DNA from: Stenotrophomonas maltophilia | Lineage (GTDB): Bacteria; Pseudomonadota; Gammaproteobacteria; Xanthomonadales; Xanthomonadaceae | DNA: 23,920 bases | Direction of reading: 5' to 3' | NCBI GenBank assembly: GCA_002387845.1 | Contig: DGLB01000049.1 | Span: forward strand, 80,748-104,667 | Translations under genes and position numbers: made by a program | In this document: positions 1-7,959 of the stretch, piece after piece | Position numbering within the stretch: the first letter of the stretch is position 1 | How the letters are laid out: the number at the start of each line of letters is the position of its first letter | The notes under the pieces: generated by a model | Seen by the model: the letters and a program-made list of their open reading frames with translations, nothing else | Told to the model about the DNA's origin: nothing | The model's database searches: none

Positions 1-748
1 TGTCGCCGATCGCCTTGTGCAGAAGCGCTGCCACGACCGACGAATCCACGCCGCCGGACAGGCCCAGGATCACCTCATCATCGCCGACCTGCTCGCGCAC
101 GCGGGCGATCTGGTCATCGATGATGTTGGCGGCGGTCCACAGGGTCTGGCAGCCGCACACGTCAACCACGAAACGACGCAGCAGGGTCTGGCCCTGCAGG
201 GTGTGGGTCACTTCCGGGTGGAACTGCACGCCGTACCAGCGCTTTTCCTCGTTGGCCATGGCGGCAACGGGAATGCGGTCGGTGGTGGCGGTGATGGTGA
301 AGCCCGGGGGAGCCTGGGAGACGTGGTCGCCGTGGCTCATCCACACGTTCAGACGCGGCTCGCCAGCATGATCGCTGAGGCCGGAGAACAGTGCATCCGG
401 GTTGATGACGTTGACTTCGGCATGACCGAATTCGCGCTGGTCAGCCGCTTCGGTGGCACCCCCCAGCTGTGCCGCCAGGGTCTGCATGCCGTAGCAGATG
501 CCGAAGATCGGCAGGCCGCTGTCGAACACTTCCTGCGGCGCGGCGGGCGCGCCCGGCAGGGTGGTCGATTCCGGGCCGCCGGAAAGAATGATGCCCTTGG
601 CACCGAACGCGGCAATCTCAGCCGGGTCGTGGTCCCACGCCCAGATTTCGCAGTACACGCCGATCTCGCGGATGCGGCGGGCGATCAGCTGGGTGTACTG
701 CGCGCCGAAATCGAGAATGAGGATCTTGTCGTTGTGAATGTTGGTCAT
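1..748 (-). CDS. guaA: GMP synthase (glutamine-hydrolysing), partial (N-terminal part)
   Basis: This enzyme converts XMP to GMP using ATP and ammonia released from glutamine, the last step of de novo GMP synthesis in the cytosol. The 249 residues present begin MTNIHNDKILILDFGAQYTQ and contain the class I glutamine amidotransferase domain. The nucleophile Cys85 lies in GICYGMQ, and the FHPE motif supplies the catalytic His and Glu. The visible end carries the PP-loop SGGVDSS of the ATP pyrophosphatase domain. The rest of that domain and the dimerisation domain lie outside the window. ATG at 748 is chosen because it places Cys85 within one residue of the family position; no strong ribosome-binding site is seen. 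The gene lies downstream of guaB, separated by 110 bp that hold a hairpin, so it may be read partly from the guaB promoter. Confidence 0.95.
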   Translation of the reverse strand, partial: MTNIHNDKILILDFGAQYTQLIARRIREIGVYCEIWAWDHDPAEIAAFGAKGIILSGGPESTTLPGAPAAPQEVFDSGLPIFGICYGMQTLAAQLGGATEAADQREFGHAEVNVINPDALFSGLSDHAGEPRLNVWMSHGDHVSQAPPGFTITATTDRIPVAAMANEEKRWYGVQFHPEVTHTLQGQTLLRRFVVDVCGCQTLWTAANIIDDQIARVREQVGDDEVILGLSGGVDSSVVAALLHKAIGD

Positions 749-809
749 GACGCCCAGCAATGCGGTAGTGAATACGAATAGCGATGTGTGCAACCGATGG
801 CGGATAGAG

Positions 810-845
810 AAAGAGGAACGGGAAATGGCTTCCTCGTTCCTCTTT
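810..845 (-). terminator. Hairpin between guaB and guaA, possible terminator or attenuator
   Basis: A perfect 11-bp inverted repeat, AAAGAGGAACG (810-820) and CGTTCCTCTTT (835-845), encloses a 14-nt loop. Read on the minus strand it lies just after the guaB stop and is followed by a pyrimidine-rich TTTCTCT stretch. It could partly terminate guaB transcription and so set the guaB:guaA ratio. The stem is only moderately GC-rich and the U-tract is interrupted, so it may instead act as an mRNA-processing or stabilising hairpin. Confidence 0.45.
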
Positions 846-858
846 GCTCACCGGCGCA

Positions 859-2316
859 TCAGGCGCGGTAGTTCGGCGGTTCTTTGGTGATCTGCACGTC
901 GTGGACGTGGCTCTCACGCTGCCCTGCCCCGCTGATCTTGACGAACTTGGGCTGGGTGCGCATTTCGTCGACGGTGGCACACCCCACATAGCCCATGGTG
1001 GCGCGCAGGCCGCCCATCAGCTGGTGGATGATGCCGCCGACCGGACCACGGTACGGCACGCGGCCTTCGATGCCTTCCGGCACCAGCTTGTCGGCGGTGG
1101 CGGCGTCCTGGAAATAACGGTCCTTGGAACCCTTTTCCATCGCGGCCAGCGAACCCATGCCACGGTAGCTCTTGTACGAGCGGCCCTGGAACAGTTCGGT
1201 TTCACCCGGCGACTCCTCGGTGCCGGCCAGCAGGCCACCGACCATGATGGTCGAGGCACCGGCGGCCAGCGCCTTGCCGATGTCGCCGGAGTAGCGGATG
1301 CCACCGTCGGCGATGAGCGGAATGCGGTCCTGCAGCGCTTCAGCGACCAGATCGATGGCGGTCACCTGCGGCACGCCGACGCCGGCCACGACGCGGGTGG
1401 TGCAGATCGAACCGGGGCCGATGCCGACCTTGACCGCGTCTGCGCCGCTGTCCAGCAGCGCCAGTGCGGCTTCGCCGGTGCAGATGTTGCCGCCGATGAC
1501 CTGCACCTGCGGGAAGTTCTTCTTGACCCAGCTGACGCGGTCCAGCACGCCCTGCGAGTGGCCGTGTGCGGTGTCGACCACGATCACGTCCACGCCGGCA
1601 GCGACCAGCGCTTCAACACGGCGGTCGGTATCGCCACCGACGCCGACGGCGGCACCCACCAGCAGGCGGGTGGCCAGATCCTTGGCGGCATTCGGGTAGT
1701 CGGTGTTCTTCTGGATGTCCTTGACCGTGATCAGGCCACGCAGTTCGAAGGCATCGTTGACCACCAGCACCTTTTCGATGCGGTTGCGGTGCAGCAGCTG
1801 CAGCACTTCAGTGGACGCCGCGCCTTCCTTGACCGTGACCAGGCGATCCTTCTTGGTCATGATGTGGCGGACCGGATCGTCCAGCTCGGTCTCGAAGCGC
1901 ATGTCGCGGTGGGTCACGATGCCGGCCAGCAGGCCGTCGCTGCCCACCACCGGCACGCCGGAGATGTTGTGAGCCTGGGTCAGCGCCAGCACGTCACGGA
2001 TGGTGGTTTCCGGACCGACCGTGATCGGGTCGCGGATGACACCGGCCTCGAACTTCTTGACCTTGGCCACTTCGGCGGCCTGCTGTTCAAGCGTGAGGTT
2101 CTTATGGATGATGCCCATGCCGCCGAGCTGGGCCATGGCGATGGCCAGGCGGGCTTCGGTGACCGTGTCCATGGCGGCCGAAAGGATCGGCAGTTTCAGC
2201 TTCAGATCGCGCGTCAGGCGCGTTTCCAGGCTGACGTCCTTGGGCAGGATCGTGGAATGAGCGGGGACGAGCGAGACGTCGTCGTAAGTGAGTGCTTCAG
2301 CCTGGATGCGCAGCAT
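859..2316 (-). CDS. guaB: Inosine-5'-monophosphate dehydrogenase
   Basis: IMP dehydrogenase oxidises IMP to XMP with NAD+, the committed step toward guanine nucleotides. The protein has 485 residues. It is a TIM-barrel enzyme interrupted by two CBS domains (about residues 95-205), which bind purine nucleotides as regulators. The catalytic loop GPGSICTTR holds the nucleophile at Cys305, and the flap region reads YRGMGSLAAMEKG. I chose the ATG at 2316 because the resulting start, MLRIQAEALTYDDV, aligns with the E. coli start MLRI and gives the usual length. An in-frame ATG at 2322 would add only Met-Pro. Neither has a clear Shine-Dalgarno sequence. The gene precedes guaA, the classical gua pairing. 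Confidence 0.97.
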   Translation of the reverse strand: MLRIQAEALTYDDVSLVPAHSTILPKDVSLETRLTRDLKLKLPILSAAMDTVTEARLAIAMAQLGGMGIIHKNLTLEQQAAEVAKVKKFEAGVIRDPITVGPETTIRDVLALTQAHNISGVPVVGSDGLLAGIVTHRDMRFETELDDPVRHIMTKKDRLVTVKEGAASTEVLQLLHRNRIEKVLVVNDAFELRGLITVKDIQKNTDYPNAAKDLATRLLVGAAVGVGGDTDRRVEALVAAGVDVIVVDTAHGHSQGVLDRVSWVKKNFPQVQVIGGNICTGEAALALLDSGADAVKVGIGPGSICTTRVVAGVGVPQVTAIDLVAEALQDRIPLIADGGIRYSGDIGKALAAGASTIMVGGLLAGTEESPGETELFQGRSYKSYRGMGSLAAMEKGSKDRYFQDAATADKLVPEGIEGRVPYRGPVGGIIHQLMGGLRATMGYVGCATVDEMRTQPKFVKISGAGQRESHVHDVQITKEPPNYRA

Positions 2317-2346
2317 CGGCATACCCGAGATGTGGGGAAGCGCGAC

Positions 2347-2352
2347 ATTTTA
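2347..2352 (-). promoter_or_regulatory. Candidate -10 element for guaB
   Basis: On the minus strand TAAAAT lies about 31 bp upstream of the guaB ATG at 2316, suitable for a -10 box with a short leader. No good -35 hexamer is found 16-18 bp upstream, so the assignment rests on the -10 match and its position alone. Confidence 0.3.
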
Positions 2353-2377
2353 CCCTGATTTGCCCCCGATGGGCAGG

Positions 2378-2408
2378 GGGCGGATGCGACGCTGTGTCGC
2401 GTCCGCCC
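2378..2408 (-). terminator. Hairpin after folD, possible terminator
   Basis: Arms GGGCGGATGCGAC (2378-2390) and GTCGCGTCCGCCC (2396-2408) pair over 13 bp with one wobble or mismatch position around a 5-nt loop. The hairpin begins a few bases after the folD stop on the minus strand. A run of T is lacking, so factor-independent termination is uncertain. A smaller CCCCC/GGGGG hairpin follows at about 2363-2380 and shares bases with it. Confidence 0.4.
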
Positions 2409-2415
2409 ACGCGGT

Positions 2416-3294
2416 TCAGGCGGCCGCTTCTGCGGCCTCGATGGTGTTCTGCATCAGGGTCGCCACGGTCATCGGCCCTACCCCGCCCGGCACCGGGGTG
2501 ATCCAGCTGGCGCGCTCGGCGGCGGCGTCGAAGCCGACGTCGCCGACCAGGCGGCCGTCGTCCAGACGGTTGATGCCGACGTCGATCACCACCGCGCCCG
2601 GCTTGACCCATTCACCCGGCACGATGCCCGGGCGGCCGACCGCCACCACCAGGATGTCGGCGTTGCGCACGGCCTGTTCCAGCACGTCCTTGGGGGTGAA
2701 CTTGTGGCAGCTGGTGACGGTGCAGCCGGCAATCAGCAGCTCCAGGCCCATCGGGCGGCCGACATGGTTGCTGACCCCGACAATGGTGGCGTTGCGGCCG
2801 CGCACCGGCTGGTCGGTGTGGCCCAGCAGCGTGGTGATGCCGCGCGGCGTGCACGGGCGCAGGCCGAATTCACGCAGGGCCAGATGGCCGACGTTTTCGG
2901 GGTGGAAGCCGTCCACGTCCTTGCGCGGGTCGATGCGGTGGATCAGGCGGCTGGCGTCGGGAATGCCCGGCAGCGGCAGCTGCACCAGGATGCCGTGGAT
3001 CTTGGGGTCGGCGTTGAGCTGGTCGATCAGGGTCAGCAGCTGGGCTTCGGTGGTGCCGGCCGGCAGGTCGTAGTCGAACGCTTCGATGCCCACCTTTTCC
3101 GCGGCACGGCGCTTGTTGCGCACGTACACGGTGGAAGCCGGGTCACCGCCCACCAGCACCACGGCCAGCCCGGGGCGGCTGCCGCCGGCGGCCAGACGGG
3201 CGTCCACGCGGACCTTCAGGCTGTCCAGCAGGTCTTCGGCGATGCGGCGGCCGTCCAGGATGCGGGCGGTATGGGGGGCGGCGGACTGGGTCAT
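2416..3294 (-). CDS. folD: Bifunctional methylenetetrahydrofolate dehydrogenase / methenyltetrahydrofolate cyclohydrolase
   Basis: FolD interconverts 5,10-methylene-THF, 5,10-methenyl-THF and 10-formyl-THF with NADP+, supplying one-carbon units for purine and formyl-Met synthesis. The 292-residue length is normal. The N-terminal catalytic domain has the YVRNKRRAAEKVGI motif, with catalytic Lys61, and the ILVQLPLP motif. The C-terminal Rossmann domain carries VGVSNHVGRPMG and the signature TPVPGGVGPMT. The start at 3294 gives the expected short leader before the conserved ILDG segment. The position next to guaB and guaA fits a purine-supply theme. 53 bp separate it from the upstream antiporter gene on the same strand, so co-transcription is possible. 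Confidence 0.96.
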   Translation of the reverse strand: MTQSAAPHTARILDGRRIAEDLLDSLKVRVDARLAAGGSRPGLAVVLVGGDPASTVYVRNKRRAAEKVGIEAFDYDLPAGTTEAQLLTLIDQLNADPKIHGILVQLPLPGIPDASRLIHRIDPRKDVDGFHPENVGHLALREFGLRPCTPRGITTLLGHTDQPVRGRNATIVGVSNHVGRPMGLELLIAGCTVTSCHKFTPKDVLEQAVRNADILVVAVGRPGIVPGEWVKPGAVVIDVGINRLDDGRLVGDVGFDAAAERASWITPVPGGVGPMTVATLMQNTIEAAEAAA

Positions 3295-3347
3295 CGAAGG
3301 CAGGGCGTGGCGGCGGCGGGGAGCGTATTGTCCCTGATTGGCGCGGT

Positions 3348-5180
3348 TTATTCCTCTTCTTCGGGCACGTCGTCCGCATTCAACGTGCGCGCCTTGCGCT
3401 TGGGCGCGGTGAACGGGGTCGGCGTGGGGACGCCGGGCAGCGCGCTGCCGAACACCATGTGCGCGCCGGCACGCAGGTCGCCGCCGGCCATTTCCAGCTC
3501 GAAACGCTCGGCATCGCGCTCGCGGATCTGCTCGGCGATGTCGCGTGCGTCATCTTCATCCGCGCCGAGCTCCATCAGCGCAGCCTGCCCGAACATCAGT
3601 GCCGACTCGAAGGTTTCGCGGATCTGGTAATCCACCCCGGCATGAATCAGGCGCAGCGAATGCTCACGATCGAACGAACGCACCAGCAGTTTGGCCTGCG
3701 GGAATTCGTGCGACACCAGCTCGACGATGCGGTCGGCGTCCTCGGCGTTGTTCACGCACACGGCAATCGCACGCGCACTGGCCGCGCCCGAGGCATGCAG
3801 CACATCCAGGCGGGTTCCGTCGCCATAGTAGATCTTGAAACCGAAACGCTCGGCGTTGTGGATCATGTCGACGTCGTTGTCGATGATGGTCACGTCCACG
3901 TCGCGGGCCAGCAGTGACTGGCTGGCGACCTGGCCGAAGCGACCGAAGCCGATCATCAGCACGCTGCCGGACATGCCTTCGGCGGTGTCCACGCCATCCA
4001 GTGACACCTCGCGCGCCGGCATCAGTTTGTCGTGCAGCAGCACGAACAACGGCGTCAGCGCCATCGACAGCACCACGATGGCGGTGAAGTTGGCATTGAC
4101 CTCCACCCCGATCACACCGGCAGCGGCCGCAGCGGAGAACAGCACGAAGGCGAACTCGCCGCCCTGCGCCATCACCACGCCACGGTCCAGCGCCTGGCGA
4201 TGGTCGCTGCCGAGCACGCGCGCCACGACGTAGATGCACACCGCTTTGGCCAGCATCAGCGCGAGCACACCGGAGACGATCAACGGCCAGTTGTTGGCGA
4301 CCACGGTGAGGTCCAGCGCCATGCCGACGCTGAGGAAGAACAGGCCGAGCAGAATGCCGCGGAACGGCTCGATGTCCGCTTCGATCTGGTGGCGGAACGT
4401 GGATTCGCTGAGCAGCACGCCGGCCAGGAACGCGCCCATTGCCATCGACAGACCACCCAGCTGCATCAGCAGCGCGGCACCCAGCACCACCAGCAATGCG
4501 GCGGCGGTCATCACCTCGCGCGCCTTGGCCGCAGCCAGTACCCGGAACAGCGGATTGAGCAGGAACTTGCCGACCAGCACTAGGCCGACAATGGAGCCGG
4601 CTCCGATGGCAATGCTGAGCCAGCGCGAGCCTTCGCCCGGCTCGGCGTGCACCGGGGCCATCAGCGCGACCACCGCCAGCAGCGGCACGATCAGCAGGTC
4701 TTCAAACAGCAGGATCGAGACGATCTTCTGGCCGGACGGCAGCGCGATGTCGCCACGCTCGGCCAGCAACTGCATGACCACCGCGGTGGAGGTGAGCACG
4801 AAGCCGGCGGCACCGATGAAGGCGACCGGCAGCGGAAATCCGAACAGCATGCACACGCCGGTGAGCACGGCGGCACAGACCGCAATCTGCAGCGTGCCCA
4901 ACCCGAAGATTTCCTTGCGCAGGCTCCACAGGTGCGACGGGCGCATTTCCAGGCCGATCACGAACAGGAACATCACCACGCCAAGTTCGGCCGTATGCAG
5001 GATCGCCTGTGGGTCGGAGAACCAACCGAAGCCGAACGGACCGATGGCCAGGCCGGCGGCGAAGTAGCCCAGCACCGAGCCCAGCCCCAGCCGCCGGAAC
5101 AGCGGCACCATGACGACCGCCGCACCCAGCAGCGCGACTACTTTCACCAGTTCACTGCTGGCACCTGCTTCAACCGCCAT
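3348..5180 (-). CDS. KefB/KefC-type monovalent cation:proton antiporter (CPA2) with RCK domain
   Basis: This is an inner-membrane potassium/proton exchange protein of 610 residues. An N-terminal CPA2 membrane domain (about residues 10-385, roughly a dozen hydrophobic segments) is followed by a cytosolic TrkA-N/RCK domain with the nucleotide-binding motif GFGRFG at 411-416. Family features visible are FVIGLEMRPSHLW, the FED segment at 159-161, and HQIEADIEP at 264-272. The last matches the regulatory loop HALESDIEP through which glutathione and its adducts gate E. coli KefC. The tail is short, charged and ends in EEEE. No KefF/KefG-type oxidoreductase subunit is adjacent. Glutathione gating and K+ as substrate are therefore inferred from the family, not shown. 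KefB and KefC cannot be told apart here. Confidence 0.88.
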   Translation of the reverse strand: MAVEAGASSELVKVVALLGAAVVMVPLFRRLGLGSVLGYFAAGLAIGPFGFGWFSDPQAILHTAELGVVMFLFVIGLEMRPSHLWSLRKEIFGLGTLQIAVCAAVLTGVCMLFGFPLPVAFIGAAGFVLTSTAVVMQLLAERGDIALPSGQKIVSILLFEDLLIVPLLAVVALMAPVHAEPGEGSRWLSIAIGAGSIVGLVLVGKFLLNPLFRVLAAAKAREVMTAAALLVVLGAALLMQLGGLSMAMGAFLAGVLLSESTFRHQIEADIEPFRGILLGLFFLSVGMALDLTVVANNWPLIVSGVLALMLAKAVCIYVVARVLGSDHRQALDRGVVMAQGGEFAFVLFSAAAAAGVIGVEVNANFTAIVVLSMALTPLFVLLHDKLMPAREVSLDGVDTAEGMSGSVLMIGFGRFGQVASQSLLARDVDVTIIDNDVDMIHNAERFGFKIYYGDGTRLDVLHASGAASARAIAVCVNNAEDADRIVELVSHEFPQAKLLVRSFDREHSLRLIHAGVDYQIRETFESALMFGQAALMELGADEDDARDIAEQIRERDAERFELEMAGGDLRAGAHMVFGSALPGVPTPTPFTAPKRKARTLNADDVPEEEE

Positions 5181-5260
5181 GCGGTGTATTCCTTGAATCC
5201 CCGATCAGCCGTCACGATAGGACAGATTGACGCAGGGACATAGCAACTTTCGGGTGCCTG

Positions 5261-5273
5261 TTTGTGCCACAAA
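5261..5273. promoter_or_regulatory. Palindrome TTTGTG-C-CACAAA upstream of the Kef-type gene, candidate operator
   Basis: A perfect 6-bp inverted repeat around a single C lies 81-93 bp upstream of the antiporter ATG, in a 140-bp gap. Nearer the gene the minus strand shows TTGCTA and TCCTAT about 18 bp apart, a weak sigma70-like pair that would put the palindrome just upstream of the -35. No regulator can be named. The match could be chance. Confidence 0.3.
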
Positions 5274-5320
5274 TGGAACGACCTACCTGAAGGCGGCAAG
5301 ATCGTTGCAATCCCAATGCG

Positions 5321-6454
5321 TCACATCCGACAGAACGCGGCGTAATCGATATAGCCGGGAAACACGGCACCCGGCGCGCACAGCGGACACGCGGGATCCG
5401 GCCGCAGCCGCACCTCGCGGAAACGCATGCCCAGCGCATCAAAGCCCAGCAACCGCCCGACCAGCGGCTCACCCATGCCCAGCAGCAGCTTCAGCACCTC
5501 GGTGGCCTGCAGCAACCCGACCATGCCCGGCAGCACGCCCAGCACCCCGGCCTCGGCGCAGTTCGGCGCGAACTCGGCCGGCGGCGGCTCCGGGAACAGG
5601 CAGCGGTAACACGGTGCCTGACCCCGCTGGCGACCGGCATCGAACACGCTGACCTGACCGGTGAAACGCTCGACTGCGCCGTACACCAGTGGCAGCTGGT
5701 GCTTGATGCAGGCGTCGTTGAGCAGGTAACGCAGCGGGAAGTTGTCCGACCCGTCCAGCACCACGTCCACGCCGTGAAGCATCGCGTCGATGTTGTCCGA
5801 CGTCACCCGCGCCTGCACCGCGTCCACGTCCAGATGCGGATTCAGCGCCAGCAGACGGTCACGCGCCGACTGCACCTTGGGCTGGCCGACGCTGGCGTCG
5901 GTGTGCAGGATCTGCCGCTGCAGGTTGCTGCGCTCCACCACATCGTCGTCGGCGAGGCGCAGGTGCCCTACCCCGGCGGCCGCCAGATAGAAGGCGGCCG
6001 GCGAACCCAGCCCACCTGCCCCCAGCACCAGCACGCGCGCTTGCTGCAGGCGGCGCTGGCCTTCCGCACCGACCTGCGGCAGCAGCAGATGGCGCGAGTA
6101 GCGTTCGTTGAAGTCGCGCTCGGCGTCGGTCTGCAGGGGCTGCACCAACGGCAGGCCAGCGGCGCGCCACGCCGTGGTGCCGCCGGCAACGGAGGCGATG
6201 TGCGGGTAGCCGTGCGCGGCGAGGGTCTGGGCGACCGCCAACGAACGGCGGCCGCTCTGGCAGATCAGCACGATCTCGGTGTCGGTGGACGGCAGATGGG
6301 CGGAAGGGTCCGCCTCGATATCGGCTTTGGTAATACCCAGGGCGCCTTCGGCCATGCCGGAGGCACGCTCGTGCGCGTCGCGCACGTCGATCAGCAACAC
6401 GCCATGGGCGTGCCGCTGGCGGGCCTGTTCTGGAGAAGTTTCCGCGATATCCAT
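5321..6454 (-). CDS. moeB: Rhodanese-MoeB fusion (molybdopterin-synthase adenylyltransferase type)
   Basis: This E1-like enzyme activates the C-terminus of a ubiquitin-like sulfur carrier (MoaD or ThiS) by adenylation. Here it is fused to a sulfurtransferase domain. With the ATG at 6454 it has 377 residues. An N-terminal rhodanese domain (about 1-105) has active-site Cys66 in CQSGRRS. The ThiF/MoeB domain follows, with RYSRHLLLPQVG, nucleotide loop GAGGLG (145-150) and DDDVVERSNLQRQ. Its zinc ligands are CYRC (282, 285) and CPLC (356, 359). An upstream in-frame ATG at 6490 would add 12 residues of low-complexity sequence overlapping a repeat, so I reject it. The persulfide-forming Cys suggests self-contained sulfur delivery to MoaD or ThiS. 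Which carrier it serves cannot be read from the sequence, and no moa or thi genes are adjacent. Confidence 0.9.
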   Translation of the reverse strand: MDIAETSPEQARQRHAHGVLLIDVRDAHERASGMAEGALGITKADIEADPSAHLPSTDTEIVLICQSGRRSLAVAQTLAAHGYPHIASVAGGTTAWRAAGLPLVQPLQTDAERDFNERYSRHLLLPQVGAEGQRRLQQARVLVLGAGGLGSPAAFYLAAAGVGHLRLADDDVVERSNLQRQILHTDASVGQPKVQSARDRLLALNPHLDVDAVQARVTSDNIDAMLHGVDVVLDGSDNFPLRYLLNDACIKHQLPLVYGAVERFTGQVSVFDAGRQRGQAPCYRCLFPEPPPAEFAPNCAEAGVLGVLPGMVGLLQATEVLKLLLGMGEPLVGRLLGFDALGMRFREVRLRPDPACPLCAPGAVFPGYIDYAAFCRM

Positions 6455-6481
6455 GCGCCCATTATCACCGGGACCGCCTGG

Positions 6482-6503
6482 GCCGGCCAACGGCCGGCGC
6501 TAC
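6482..6503 (-). repeat. SMAG-type REP palindrome (GTAG-tailed)
   Basis: On the minus strand this 22-nt unit starts GTAGC and continues as a 7-bp hairpin (GCCGGCC and GGCCGGC arms, 3-nt loop). It sits between der and moeB. The GTAG head plus short GC palindrome matches the SMAG family of S. maltophilia, which is present in very many genomic copies. Confidence 0.75.
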
Positions 6504-6549
6504 CTGGTCAGTACGTGGAACGTCAGCGCGTATGCGATGACGGCACCGC

Positions 6550-7947
6550 TTACTTGCCCTTGACGTGCTTCATCAGGCGGCGCTTGCGCGCGATCTGACG
6601 TTCGGTGAGGACGTTCTTCTTGCCTTCGTACGGGTTGGTACCCTCGCGGAAGATGAACTGCACCGGGGTGCCGATCAGCTTGAAGCGCTTGCGGAAGAAG
6701 TTTTCCAGATACCGCTTGTACGACTCCGGCAGGTCCTTCAGGCGGGTGCCGTGCACGATGAAGGTCGGCGGGTTCGAGCCGCCCGGGTGCACGTAACGCA
6801 GCTTGGAGACATGACCGCGAATCGCCGGCGGCGGGTTCGACTCGTACGCCATTTCCAGCGCCTTGTTGACCTCGCTGGTGCTGAACTCGTGCGTGGCCGA
6901 GGCGTGTGCCTGGTGGATGGCACGGAACAGCTCGCGCAGGCCCGAGCCATGCTTGGCCGAGATGCGTACGTTTTCCGCCCACGGCACGAAGCCCAGCTTG
7001 CGCGAGACCAGCGTCTCCGCCTGCTCACGCTGGTAGTCGGTCAGGCCGTCCCACTTGTTGATCGCCACCACCAGTGCACGGCCGGCATCGAGCACGGCAC
7101 CGAGCACGCTGGCATCCTGGTCGGTCACGCCTTCGCTGGCGTCCAGCATCAGCACGGCGACCTGGCACTGCTCGATCGCCTGCAGGGTTTTGACCACGCT
7201 GAATTTCTCGACCACCTCGTCCACGCGCGACTTGCGGCGCAGGCCGGCGGTGTCGATCAGGCGGTACTGGCGACCATCGCGCTCCAGGTCCACGGCGATG
7301 GAATCGCGGGTGGTTCCGGGCACTTCCGAGGCGATCATGCGTTCTTCGCCGAGGATGCGGTTGACCAGGGTCGACTTGCCCACGTTCGGGCGGCCGACGA
7401 AGGCAATGCGGATACGGGCGGGATCGTTGTCCAGCTCTTCGCCGCTGCCCTCTTCCGGCAGGCGCTGCACGACTTCGTCCAGCAGGTCGTCCAGGCCCTG
7501 GCGATGCGCCGCCGAAACGGTGAGCATCTCGCCGAAGCCGTAGCGCGAGAACTCCGAGCGCACCGCGTCTTCGTCGGTGCCGTCGATCTTGTTGATCAGC
7601 AGCAGCGTGGGCCGCGACAGCTTGCGCAGCCAGCTCAGGATCTCGTCGTCCAGGGCCGAGGTGCCCTCACGGGCGTCGACCACGAACAGGATCAGGTCGG
7701 CCTCACCGGCCGCCGCGCGGGCCTGGCGTGCGGTTGCACCGGCCAGGCCTTCTTCGTCCTCGGCGATACCGCCGGTGTCGACCACGAGGAAATGGTTGTC
7801 CTCGTCCAGGCGACACACACCATAGTTGCGGTCCCGGGTGACGCCGGGCTGGTCATGGACCAGGGCGTCACGGGTACGGGTCAGCGCATTGAAAATGGTG
7901 GACTTGCCGACATTCGGCCGTCCAACCAGGGCGACCAAAGGCAGCAT
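6550..7947 (-). CDS. der: Ribosome biogenesis GTPase Der (EngA)
   Basis: Der is an essential tandem-GTPase that binds the 50S ribosomal subunit during its maturation. The 465-residue protein shows two G domains: the first with GRPNVGKS at 9-16 and NKID at 119-122, the second with GRPNVGKS at 185-192, DTAG and NKWD at 297-300. A C-terminal KH-like domain and a very basic tail (KRRLMKHVKGK) follow. The ATG at 7947 is supported by a strong AAGGAG Shine-Dalgarno, which overlaps the bamB stop codon as TAAGGAG. It is the last gene of the ndk-to-der group, 12 nt behind bamB, the order known from E. coli and Pseudomonas. Confidence 0.97.
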   Translation of the reverse strand: MLPLVALVGRPNVGKSTIFNALTRTRDALVHDQPGVTRDRNYGVCRLDEDNHFLVVDTGGIAEDEEGLAGATARQARAAAGEADLILFVVDAREGTSALDDEILSWLRKLSRPTLLLINKIDGTDEDAVRSEFSRYGFGEMLTVSAAHRQGLDDLLDEVVQRLPEEGSGEELDNDPARIRIAFVGRPNVGKSTLVNRILGEERMIASEVPGTTRDSIAVDLERDGRQYRLIDTAGLRRKSRVDEVVEKFSVVKTLQAIEQCQVAVLMLDASEGVTDQDASVLGAVLDAGRALVVAINKWDGLTDYQREQAETLVSRKLGFVPWAENVRISAKHGSGLRELFRAIHQAHASATHEFSTSEVNKALEMAYESNPPPAIRGHVSKLRYVHPGGSNPPTFIVHGTRLKDLPESYKRYLENFFRKRFKLIGTPVQFIFREGTNPYEGKKNVLTERQIARKRRLMKHVKGK

Positions 7948-7959
7948 CGCGGTAACTCC

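Noticed and set aside
844..2358. Open frame of 504 codons opposite guaB
   Set aside because: Shadow of guaB; translation is His/Asp/Gly-rich and shows no family resemblance.
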